Source of the DNA: Alloprevotella tannerae | GTDB lineage: Bacteria > Bacteroidota > Bacteroidia > Bacteroidales > Bacteroidaceae | Assembly: GCA_015259125.1 (NCBI GenBank) | Contig: JABZGR010000019.1 | Coordinates: forward strand, 1 to 39,253 | Direction of reading: 5' to 3' | DNA: 39,253 nucleotides | In this document: positions 15,611-22,945 of the stretch, piece after piece | How the letters are laid out: the number at the start of each line of letters is the position of its first letter | Position numbering within the stretch: position 1 is the first letter of the stretch | Made by a program: the position numbers and the translations under genes | The notes under the pieces: generated by a model | The model's input: the letters and a program-made list of their open reading frames with translations, nothing else | Told to the model about the DNA's origin: nothing | Databases searched by the model: none

Positions 15611-17749
15611 ATGAACGGAAAACCCAAGCAAAAAAATAATCTGCCGAAGTTCAACCTGTATTGGTTGTACGCTATTCTGATTATTTCCCTCGTGTTTATG
15701 CTCTTCCGGGGAAATTTCGGAGAAGGCGGATTTGATAAAGAAGTGCCCTATACTACATTCAAGGAATATGTAGCCAAAGGTTATGCCAAGAGTGTTACGG
15801 TCAACAAGAGTGATGGTATAGCCCGCTTCATCGTTGCCCCTGCTCACATTCGCGATGTCTTTCATCAAGGCAGCGATGACGTCGGTACAGCCCCTACGGT
15901 CTCGAGTAAAGTTCCCTCTGTCGATAAGGTCGAAGACTTTCTCAGTGTGGCCTATAAGGGTAGCGTAAGCTATGAAGAGTCGAGCCACTTCTGGCTCAAT
16001 TTACTCGGCAGTACATTCCCCTTCCTCATACTCATTTTGTTCTACTTCTGGATGTTCCGCGGCGTCAATGGAGGCGGTGGAGGCAGCGGCGGAAGTGGTG
16101 GCATCTTTAATGTAGGCAAGAGCAAGGCCCGCTTGTTTGAAAAAGGCGCCGGTTTGCACGTCACTTTCGCAGACGTAGCCGGACAAGAGAGTGCCAAAGA
16201 AGAAGTACAAGAAATCGTAGAATTTCTCAAGAATCCTTCAAAATACACCGAGTTAGGTGGTAAAATACCCAAGGGAGCATTGCTCGTAGGCCCTCCCGGA
16301 ACGGGAAAAACGCTTTTGGCAAAGGCTGTAGCCGGTGAGGCCCACGTACCTTTCTTCTCCCTTTCAGGCTCTGATTTTGTCGAAATGTTTGTCGGCGTTG
16401 GCGCAAGTCGCGTCCGTGATCTCTTCCGTCAGGCAAAGGAAAAAGCTCCTTGCATTATTTTCATTGATGAAATTGATGCCGTAGGCCGTGCGCGCGGCAA
16501 GAATGCCTCCTTCGGCGGCAATGACGAACGCGAGAACACGTTGAACCAACTCTTGACTGAGATGGACGGCTTTGGCACCAATTCCGGCGTGATTATTTTG
16601 GCTGCGACCAACCGCGTGGACATTCTCGACAAAGCCCTGCTGCGTGCCGGCCGTTTCGATCGCCAGATCCACGTGGATTTGCCCGATCTGCCCGAACGCA
16701 TTGCCATTTTTAAGGTCCATTTGCGTCCATTAAAATACGATCCGTCTTTAGATATCGAACTGCTGGCGCGCCAGACGCCGGGCTTTTCCGGTGCTGACAT
16801 AGCCAATGTTTGTAACGAAGCCGCGTTGATTGCTGCGCGCCACGATCACATCACGGTTACACGGCAAGACTTCTTAGACGCTGTCGACAGAATCATAGGC
16901 GGATTGGAGAAGAAAAATAAAGTGATGACTGAGGCCGAGAAGAGAACGATCGCCATCCACGAAGCCGGTCACGCTTCTGTATCTTGGCTGTTGCGCTACG
17001 CGAATCCTTTGGTTAAGGTCACGATTGTGCCCCGTGGGCAAGCGCTTGGCGCTGCCTGGTATTTGCCGGAGGAGCGCACCATCACAACGCGCGAACAGAT
17101 GCTCGATGAAATTTGCGCTACGCTCGGTGGCCGCGCCGCCGAAGAGTTGGTTACAGGCCACATCTCCTCCGGTGCGCTCAACGATCTTGAGACCGTCACG
17201 AAGCGCAGCTATGGTATGGTGGCTTATCTCGGTATGAGCGATGAACTGTCCAATCTCTGTTATTACGATACACAGGAATATAATTTCACCAAACCATATT
17301 CTGAGAAGACGGCCGAGAAGATCGACGCTGAGGTCCATAAGTTGGTCAATGAGCAATATGCTCGTGCAAAGCAACTCTTAATGGACAACAAGGAAAAGCA
17401 CGCCGCACTCGCCCAGCTCTTGATAGAGCGTGAGGTGATCTTTACCGAGGATGTGGAGCGCATATTTGGGCCGCGTCCGTGGAAGAGTCGCGCCGACGTT
17501 CTCTTGGAAGAGGAGCAGCAAGCCAAGCAAAAGACCGTCCAAGTGCCCACCGATAACGTTTCTATGACGCCTCCGGCTATCCCTGCGTGCCCTTCGGCGC
17601 AGAGCATCTCTGCACCGCTTGAGCAAAACGCGGCTGAAGAAGCGCCGCAGGATGAGAAGCCTGCATCCGTCTTGCCGCCGGAAATTCCGACGGTCGCTGC
17701 GGAAGACGATCAGAATAGTGAAACCACCAACGAACAACCGCATGAGTAA
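15611..17749 (+). CDS. ftsH: ATP-dependent membrane zinc protease FtsH
   Basis: 712 residues. Two membrane segments (about 16-32 and 132-149) enclose a periplasmic domain, followed by a glycine-rich linker (153-164). AAA+ domain: Walker A GPPGTGKT (227-234), pore motif with FVGVGASRVRD, Walker B IIFIDEID (282-289), and ATNRVDILDKALLRAGRFDR as second region of homology. Protease: HEAGH (450-454), with the third zinc ligand probably the Asp of GALNDLE (near 525). It degrades damaged and short-lived membrane and cytosolic proteins. The last 70 or so residues are a low-complexity acidic, Pro/Ala/Gln-rich tail. The gene starts one base after rsfS and overlaps cdsA by 8 bases. Confidence 0.97.
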   Translation: MNGKPKQKNNLPKFNLYWLYAILIISLVFMLFRGNFGEGGFDKEVPYTTFKEYVAKGYAKSVTVNKSDGIARFIVAPAHIRDVFHQGSDDVGTAPTVSSKVPSVDKVEDFLSVAYKGSVSYEESSHFWLNLLGSTFPFLILILFYFWMFRGVNGGGGGSGGSGGIFNVGKSKARLFEKGAGLHVTFADVAGQESAKEEVQEIVEFLKNPSKYTELGGKIPKGALLVGPPGTGKTLLAKAVAGEAHVPFFSLSGSDFVEMFVGVGASRVRDLFRQAKEKAPCIIFIDEIDAVGRARGKNASFGGNDERENTLNQLLTEMDGFGTNSGVIILAATNRVDILDKALLRAGRFDRQIHVDLPDLPERIAIFKVHLRPLKYDPSLDIELLARQTPGFSGADIANVCNEAALIAARHDHITVTRQDFLDAVDRIIGGLEKKNKVMTEAEKRTIAIHEAGHASVSWLLRYANPLVKVTIVPRGQALGAAWYLPEERTITTREQMLDEICATLGGRAAEELVTGHISSGALNDLETVTKRSYGMVAYLGMSDELSNLCYYDTQEYNFTKPYSEKTAEKIDAEVHKLVNEQYARAKQLLMDNKEKHAALAQLLIEREVIFTEDVERIFGPRPWKSRADVLLEEEQQAKQKTVQVPTDNVSMTPPAIPACPSAQSISAPLEQNAAEEAPQDEKPASVLPPEIPTVAAEDDQNSETTNEQPHE

Positions 17750-18590
17750 TCTTGCCTTGCGCGCACTGACCGGAACGGCCTTTGTTGCCGTACTCGTAGG
17801 TTCAATATTGCTTTCGCCGTGGAGCTTTACTTTGCTCTTTGCCTTGGTCACGGGCTTGACGCTTTGGGAGTTTGCCGATAATGTCAACCTTCACGCCGGT
17901 GCCCGTGTAAACAAATTGATCAATGCCGTATCCGGCGTCTACCTCTTCTTGGCTTTCGCCGGCTATTGCTCCGGTTATCAAGGGTCGGAAGTCTTTATTC
18001 CCTACCTTTTGTCGCTGATGTATCTGCCGATCTCCGAGTTGTATGCCCGTCAGCCCGATCCGCTCAAAAATTGGGCTTATGCTTTTGCCTCACAGCTCTA
18101 CATCGCCTTGCCTTTCAGCTTGCTCAATTGCTTGGCGTTCTTAAATGATCCCCTCAAGCAGCAGGCTTATTTCCATTGGCTTTTGCCCCTGAGCGTCTTT
18201 ATCTTTTTATGGACGAGCGATACGGGGGCTTACTGCACGGGAAGCTTACTACACAAGCGCTTCCCCGCCAAACTTTTTGAGCGCATTTCGCCCAATAAGT
18301 CTTGGGTCGGTAGTATCGGTGGCGGAGTCTTGTGTGTTCTCGTTGCCAGCCTAATGCATCATTTCTTTCCTGCGGAATTGACTTGGTTGCAATGGATAGG
18401 CCTCTCCTTAGTCGTATGCGTCTTCGGTACGTGGGGAGATTTGGTGGAGAGTCTCTTTAAACGTCAATTGGGCATCAAGGATAGCGGCCACATTCTCCCG
18501 GGTCACGGCGGCATGCTCGATCGTTTCGATAGTAGTCTTTTGGCTATCCCCGCTGCGGTCTTGTATTTGTATACGCTGAATCAATTCTAA
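17742..18590 (+). CDS. cdsA: Phosphatidate cytidylyltransferase
   Basis: 282 residues from the ATG at 17742, which overlaps the ftsH stop by 8 bases; I chose it because the protein then begins MSNLALRALTGTAFVAVLVG, the usual N-terminus with the first membrane segment. The CdsA signature is complete: SLFKRQLGIKDSGHILPGHG followed by GMLDRFD. About seven or eight membrane segments. It makes CDP-diacylglycerol from phosphatidate and CTP in the inner membrane, the branch point for all phospholipids. It is the last gene of the rsfS operon, followed by a strong terminator. Being next to ftsH may matter for coordinating lipid and membrane protein turnover. Confidence 0.95.
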   Translation: MSNLALRALTGTAFVAVLVGSILLSPWSFTLLFALVTGLTLWEFADNVNLHAGARVNKLINAVSGVYLFLAFAGYCSGYQGSEVFIPYLLSLMYLPISELYARQPDPLKNWAYAFASQLYIALPFSLLNCLAFLNDPLKQQAYFHWLLPLSVFIFLWTSDTGAYCTGSLLHKRFPAKLFERISPNKSWVGSIGGGVLCVLVASLMHHFFPAELTWLQWIGLSLVVCVFGTWGDLVESLFKRQLGIKDSGHILPGHGGMLDRFDSSLLAIPAAVLYLYTLNQF

Positions 18591-18620
18591 AGCGCGACCA
18601 TCGCGAATTAAAAATTATAG

Positions 18621-18659
18621 GAATCTGTCTTCTTGCCGGCAAGAAGGCAGATTTTTTTG
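18621..18659 (+). terminator. Rho-independent terminator of the rsfS-ftsH-cdsA operon
   Basis: A long hairpin, ATCTG.CTTCTTGCC pairing with GGCAAGAAG.CAGAT (18623-18652), followed by seven T. Confidence 0.92.
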
Positions 18660-18734
18660 TGCCCATTCCGTTTCTGCTATTATAGGTTCTGTTTTTGCCT
18701 TCACGTGCCCTCCTTTTCCGCTTACAAATTTGGG

Positions 18735-18823
18735 TAGCTTATCGTTTGGTGGGAGCAAACGATGGTATGGCCCGACCAAACGATAGTTTGCTCCCGCCAA
18801 ACGATGGTTTGCTGCCGGCAAAC
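18735..18823. repeat. Array C: tandem repeat, period 21 bp
   Basis: CAAAC(GAT) marks each unit at 18756, 18777, 18798 and 18819, spacing exactly 21. The unit core is CAAACGATGGTTTGCTCCCG, which contains the palindrome CAAAC-gatg-GTTTG. The inverse ATCGTTTG occurs at 18741. Because 21 is a multiple of 3, minus-strand translation gives a heptad-like peptide (ANHRLAG, ANYRLVG, PYHRLLP), which I do not regard as a gene. Confidence 0.8.
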
Positions 18824-18880
18824 AAAAGTAGTGTGGGAACGAGGCATTTCAAATCGTGCGCCGTTGCTTTCTGAAAACGA

Positions 18881-19039
18881 ATGAAATTTATAGGCTTATG
18901 CGTTTTCCTCCTCCTCGTTTGCCTCTTGCAACCCGCACTCCGCATCATTCGCTACGGACTCGGGATGCGCCGCTTTCCGCTTCTATGGCTTGTCCTCCTT
19001 TTGCCCGCGTTTTTATCCTACCGGGTTTGTCCTGCTTAA
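18881..19039 (+). CDS. Possible small membrane protein, 52 residues
   Basis: ATG to TAA without interruption: MKFIGLCVFLLLVCLLQPAL, RIIRYGLGMRRFPLLWLVLL, LPAFLSYRVCPA. It would have two hydrophobic segments (3-20 and 34-46) separated by a basic turn, a pattern that chance rarely gives. There is no clear promoter, and the gene stands alone in a roughly 560-base spacer between cdsA and the convergent pspC gene. No family known to me. Confidence 0.38.
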   Translation: MKFIGLCVFLLLVCLLQPALRIIRYGLGMRRFPLLWLVLLLPAFLSYRVCPA

Positions 19040-19154
19040 GCGTGTCCGGTAGTCTGAGGTACGTTAAAAGGAAAAGCCTGTCACCGATCCCAATGGCAAT
19101 GGATCGATAACAGACCTTTCGTATGTTCAATTTAACTATTATTGCTCAGAAGTA

Positions 19155-20471
19155 CTAACTGCGTCTATGGCTTTTCCGATGACCTTTTCCGGCAGGCTTG
19201 GCCGTTTTGCCGGCTGCCGCCTTTTCTTGCTGCAAATGCCGGATGCTATCTTTGTAGAATGAAACGCTATCTGCAAGTTTTGCGTTGTCCTTCTCTGAAG
19301 TTGAAGGCTTCGTGACGCTTATTTGGACGCTATCATCATCCTCTTCATCATCGTCATCGTCTATGGAGATCTCGGTTTGAAAATTACTTCTCTTAGAAAG
19401 TTTATTGTCGATTTGACTCGTTTTGGCCGCGGCAAAGAAACCGAGAACGATGGTCAAGGCAACGCACAAAAAGAAGGAGATGGTCGTATACAGCTTTGCT
19501 GAAAATGACATAGACTTGTTTCGACTCCAATTGCGAAGTATGTCGATGATTGCACCAAGCGGGATGCAGATAGTTACCATTACCATCAGTAAGAATCCGA
19601 TCCAAAGCCATATCGTTTCAGGGTTTTGCGAGAGCAGAGCAGCCGTATCCGGCTCGCACAAATGTATTTCTGTCAAAGTACCAAAGCCTACGATAAGACT
19701 AACCAACAGCACGAGGAAGGGAACAAGGAATGAAAGTAGCATAGCAAAACAGATGAAAGCTATAAAGCAGATTCCGGCCGTGACGAGTCCTTTCATCAGA
19801 CTGTTAAATGTGCTATGGTTGGATGCTTGGCCGTTATAGTAGATTTCGTTTGCGCTGCGAGTGGCGGCTTCTTGCATGATCTCGGCGTTGAGCGTGTGCG
19901 GCGTTACGGGTATACCGCGCATCATCAGTTTGTCGGCCGTTGTACGCGCCAGCGGAATGAAGATCCAAGCTAAGATATAAATGAAAGCTAATGTTGCGCC
20001 GGTGAAAAGACACAGTAGCACGAAGATAATGCGCCAAGGTAGGGGATCGGAGACGTCGAGATACTTACAACAGCCTGAAATAACGCCGCCGGCTACTTTG
20101 TCTTCAGCATCGCGGAAGAGTCTGCGCTTTCCGCGTGGCTCTACGTGGGGAGCTTGCGGTGGCTCTGGCGGCCCTTGCTTGCGCGTGCCGGTAGCTTCTT
20201 GCGACTCTTCTTGCTCCATTTCCTCCGGATTACCGATGCGGTGGATGATGTCTTGCACGTGTTCGATCGTGACGGCCTCTATGCCTTCAGCCTTCAGTTC
20301 GGCAAAGAGTTCGGCCACGCGCCGTTCGATGTCTTCGGCCACTTCTTCGCCGCCTTCGCGATCGGCGAAATAGGCGCGCATATTCTTTTGATACTGATCC
20401 AGGAGTTGGTAAGCATCTTCGTCGATGTTGTAGAGCGCTCCAAAGAGATTGATGGTAATATTCTTTTTCAT
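19155..20471 (-). CDS. PspC-domain membrane protein
   Basis: 438 residues. The N-terminal 100 residues (MKKNITINLFGALYNIDEDA ... DIIHRIGNPEEM) are the domain usual before PspC in Bacteroidetes. The PspC domain follows (RRLFRDAEDKVAGGVISGCC, KYLDVSDPLPWRIIFVLL) with its own membrane segments, then several more membrane helices and a charged cytoplasmic tail (DDDDDEEDDD and a basic end). In other bacteria PspC senses envelope stress with PspA/B; the role of this long form is not established. The start overlaps the stop of padR by four bases (ATGA), so the two are one operon, with PadR the likely regulator of both. Confidence 0.9.
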   Translation of the reverse strand: MKKNITINLFGALYNIDEDAYQLLDQYQKNMRAYFADREGGEEVAEDIERRVAELFAELKAEGIEAVTIEHVQDIIHRIGNPEEMEQEESQEATGTRKQGPPEPPQAPHVEPRGKRRLFRDAEDKVAGGVISGCCKYLDVSDPLPWRIIFVLLCLFTGATLAFIYILAWIFIPLARTTADKLMMRGIPVTPHTLNAEIMQEAATRSANEIYYNGQASNHSTFNSLMKGLVTAGICFIAFICFAMLLSFLVPFLVLLVSLIVGFGTLTEIHLCEPDTAALLSQNPETIWLWIGFLLMVMVTICIPLGAIIDILRNWSRNKSMSFSAKLYTTISFFLCVALTIVLGFFAAAKTSQIDNKLSKRSNFQTEISIDDDDDEEDDDSVQISVTKPSTSEKDNAKLADSVSFYKDSIRHLQQEKAAAGKTAKPAGKGHRKSHRRS

Positions 20472-20854
20472 TTTGTTGGGATTTCTGGAATGTTGGTAGA
20501 TTCTGTTGATTTAGCTTGTGGCAAGTCGGTTTCTTTTTGCAGCAACGTGACGGTTCGAATGAGTTGATTCCAAGCTTCGTCCAAGTCGGTCAATGCTTGT
20601 CGGCCGTCAGCCGTTAGTGCGTAATACTTACGCGGAGGTCCTTGCGTGGACTCTTGCCACTGATAAGAGAGCAGCCCTTCTTTTTTCAAGCGGGAGAGCA
20701 ATGGGTAGAGCGTACCTTCTACGACGATGAGATCAGCGCGCTTTAGTTGCGTGATAATGTCACTCGCGTAGGCTGCTTCCCGATGCAACAAAAGCAGCAC
20801 GCAATATTCGAGCATGCCTTTGCGCATTTGAGATTTAGCATTATCCGTGTTCAT
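20468..20854 (-). CDS. PadR-family transcriptional regulator
   Basis: 128 residues. Winged helix of the PadR family: MRKGMLEYCVLLLLHREAAY, ASDIITQLKRADLIVVEGTL, YPLLSRLKKEGLLSYQWQES, GPPRKYYALTADGRQAL. A helix for dimerisation follows. It overlaps pspC (ATGA). PadR proteins usually repress their own operon and are released by a small molecule or envelope stress. A matching dyad in its promoter (21012-21040) supports self-regulation. The leader between promoter and start is about 135 bases and otherwise holds nothing I can name. Confidence 0.92.
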   Translation of the reverse strand: MNTDNAKSQMRKGMLEYCVLLLLHREAAYASDIITQLKRADLIVVEGTLYPLLSRLKKEGLLSYQWQESTQGPPRKYYALTADGRQALTDLDEAWNQLIRTVTLLQKETDLPQAKSTESTNIPEIPTK

Positions 20855-20996
20855 AATTTATTATAGTGGTTTGTCTTACTCTTTCTTTTGGTGTGCTTGG
20901 CGCAATTGAAGTTTCCTCAACTGATCTTTGAACAGAAACGCCTCAGAGGTGAACTTTCAGCGCTTGAATCTGAGATATCAAATACCTTGCACGGCA

Positions 20997-21040
20997 CAAA
21001 AGTATGCAGAACTTAGTACTATGCAAAACAAAGTACTAAG
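20997..21040 (-). promoter_or_regulatory. padR-pspC promoter with probable PadR operator
   Basis: On the minus strand TTTG (21024-21027), 19 bases, TACTTTTG (20997-21004). A perfect 9-bp dyad, CTTAGTACT (21012-21020) and AGTACTAAG (21032-21040), is centred on the -33 box, with one arm in the spacer. This is a natural place for a dimeric repressor, most simply PadR itself. Confidence 0.72.
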
Positions 21041-21269
21041 AAAATGATTTGTTTTAACGTTATTTTAATCTTTGAACCAAGAAAAGCCGAAAAAGTGGGG
21101 GAGTAATGGCCGAATAATGGAGGGTGAATGTTTTCGGGATGGGTAGCTGCCAGCTCGCTTTCTGTCCGTTTTGTATTTGAAAAGCAGAGGAAGTATGGCA
21201 AAAAGAGCACGAGACGCGCAGAGATGGCTTATTATAGGCCTGTGTGTAGTGCCTTTTCGATAGAAAGTA
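21041..21269. other. Gene-free stretch between padR and manA promoters
   Basis: No gene is seen. Two loose copies of CCGAA(A/T)AA.TGG.GGGTGAAT-like sequence lie near 21087 and 21110, spaced 23-24 bases, less regular than the arrays listed elsewhere. Confidence 0.4.
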
Positions 21270-21300
21270 TTGGAAAAGTAACGATTTATCCGTAAATTCG
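21270..21300 (+). promoter_or_regulatory. Promoter of manA
   Basis: TTGG (21270-21273), 19 bases, TAAATTCG (21293-21300; one mismatch to TAnnTTTG). The ATG follows 24 bases later. Confidence 0.62.
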
Positions 21301-21324
21301 CCGCTTGTATAAAGCGCATTGTCT

Positions 21325-22296
21325 ATGCAACCATATTTCTTCCAACCCCTGCTCAAGTCAACCCTTTGGGGCGGACAAGAGATTATCCGCTTGAAACAAA
21401 TCAAGACGGACGCAGAGAACGTGGGAGAAAGTTGGGAGCTTTCCGGCGTGGCCGGTGCGGCAACGCTCGTGAGCGAAGGCAAGGACAAGGGCTTGACGAT
21501 CTGCGACTTGATTGATCGTTACGGCGCGGAACTCGTGGGGCAAAAGAACTTTTCACGCTTCGGAAATAAGTTTCCGCTACTCGTCAAGTTTATTTCAGCC
21601 GCTCAAGATTTGAGTATTCAGGTGCATCCCAATGACGAAATCGCCCATAAAATGGGGCATCCGTATGGTAAATCTGAAATGTGGTTTATCGTAGGAGCGT
21701 CGGAGGATACACAATTATATATGGGGTTCGATCGTCCGTTGACGCCCGAACTTTATGAAAAGGCGCTACACGAGGAAAACTTCTTGGACTTGCTCCATAC
21801 GCAGCCGTCGGCAGCCGGCGATTGTTTCTTCATTCCGGCAGGTAGGATTCACAGCATCGGCGCCGGCAACTTGCTGATAGAAATTCAGCAGGCGAGCGAT
21901 GATACCTTTCGCGTCTATGATTTTGACCGTATCGGGAAGGATGGGAAAAAGCGGGAGTTGCATATCGAACAAGCCAAGATGGCGCTGAACTTCAACGATT
22001 GCCGACCGGATCCCGTGGCTTATGATCAGGCGTGGAACAAAAGGGTGCCATTGGTGCATTGTAGTGCTTTCTCTACGCGCTTGGGGCGTTTGAGTCAGCC
22101 CTTTCACGCCGGCTATTCGGATCTGGATAGTTTTGTGGTGCTTGTAGCTTACGAGGGAGCGGCCGTTTGCACTGACGATTTGGGAAATCGGTTTACGCTA
22201 CAAGCAGGCGGAAGCGTGTTGTTGCCGGCAACGACGCAGTATTTGGAGATCGAACCTAAAGAATCTTTTGCATTTATGGAGGCTTTTGTGGAATAA
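21325..22296 (+). CDS. manA: Mannose-6-phosphate isomerase, class I
   Basis: 323 residues from the ATG at 21325; a TTG two codons upstream is less likely. Zinc-site motifs of the short bacterial class I enzymes: LSIQVHPNDEIAHKMG, KSEMWFIVGA and FIPAGRIHSIGAGNLLIEIQ, followed by QQASDDTFRVYDFDR. The N-terminus (LLKSTLWGGQEI) is typical. It converts fructose-6-phosphate and mannose-6-phosphate in the cytosol, feeding mannose into glycolysis or supplying GDP-sugars for surface polysaccharides. Single gene with its own promoter and a hairpin after it. Confidence 0.95.
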   Translation: MQPYFFQPLLKSTLWGGQEIIRLKQIKTDAENVGESWELSGVAGAATLVSEGKDKGLTICDLIDRYGAELVGQKNFSRFGNKFPLLVKFISAAQDLSIQVHPNDEIAHKMGHPYGKSEMWFIVGASEDTQLYMGFDRPLTPELYEKALHEENFLDLLHTQPSAAGDCFFIPAGRIHSIGAGNLLIEIQQASDDTFRVYDFDRIGKDGKKRELHIEQAKMALNFNDCRPDPVAYDQAWNKRVPLVHCSAFSTRLGRLSQPFHAGYSDLDSFVVLVAYEGAAVCTDDLGNRFTLQAGGSVLLPATTQYLEIEPKESFAFMEAFVE

Positions 22297-22329
22297 GATG
22301 CTCCCATTCGAAGTGGGAAGCCTTATATA

Positions 22330-22383
22330 ATAAGAGGTGATTATCGCGCGGTGCAGGAAAGACCGGCAATAATCACCTCTTAT
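22330..22383. terminator. Hairpin between convergent genes
   Basis: ATAAGAGGTGATTAT (22330-22344) pairs perfectly with ATAATCACCTCTTAT (22369-22383), 15 bp. No T-run follows, but it lies exactly between manA and the convergent gene at 22399-22878 and is likely a two-way terminator. Confidence 0.65.
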
Positions 22384-22398
22384 GTTGTGGGGACACTG

Positions 22399-22878
22399 TT
22401 AGTCGCGCGCGGCGATCGTATAGAATTGTGTAGGACCTTCTTCGAGGAAGACCAATTGCAAGCCTTCCGGTTTCCAAAGTGCGTTGGTTTCCGCAACCCA
22501 TTGCATAGCGTCTGCGCCGGGCGTGAGATTCTTAGAGGAGATGCGGAGTCCGCGCCGCTTCACGGCTTTCTGCTCATTGATGCGCCAACAGAAGGCCTCC
22601 ACGCCTGCGTGCTTGTCGACGAATGCTAAATAGTCGGCGTCTTCCAGCAAATATTGCAGACATTGGATAAATGCTTCCTGATCGGATGCATTCGTCATAT
22701 CTTCAGCCAGCGAAATATAGTCGTTGCGGAAAGCGGTCGACTTCATCTGAAGTGCTTTCTCGCTAATAAAAGTCTTGGGTGCTTGGGCGCAAGCGTTGAC
22801 TTCGTCCATTACGGTTTTGTCGTTGTGCGTTTGTTCTTTTGCGAAGTTGATCCAATCCGCATTTGATTCAAATTTCAT
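22399..22878 (-). CDS. Hypothetical soluble protein
   Basis: 159 residues from the ATG at 22876-22878 (MKFESNADWINFAKEQTHND). The frame stays open 34 codons further upstream, into the end of the antiporter gene, but that part is not credible. No signal peptide. There is a helical N-terminal half and a mixed C-terminal half (EAFCWRINEQKAVKRRGLRI, WVAETNALWKPEGLQLVFLE). I recognise no named family. It follows the antiporter gene by 67 bases on the same strand and could be co-transcribed with it. Confidence 0.8.
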   Translation of the reverse strand: MKFESNADWINFAKEQTHNDKTVMDEVNACAQAPKTFISEKALQMKSTAFRNDYISLAEDMTNASDQEAFIQCLQYLLEDADYLAFVDKHAGVEAFCWRINEQKAVKRRGLRISSKNLTPGADAMQWVAETNALWKPEGLQLVFLEEGPTQFYTIAARD

Positions 22879-22945
22879 AGTCTTGTCTCTTATATATAAT
22901 GAATGATTCTTGTTTACCGCCGCGTTGATTTGAGCGCTTGGCGGT

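Noticed and set aside
18615..18821. 68-codon minus-strand frame with heptad repeats
   Set aside because: It is repeat array C plus the cdsA terminator read as protein; the rhythm comes from the 21-bp unit.
21086..21140. An eighth tandem array upstream of manA
   Set aside because: Only two or three loose copies with 23-24 base steps; not regular enough to join the others.
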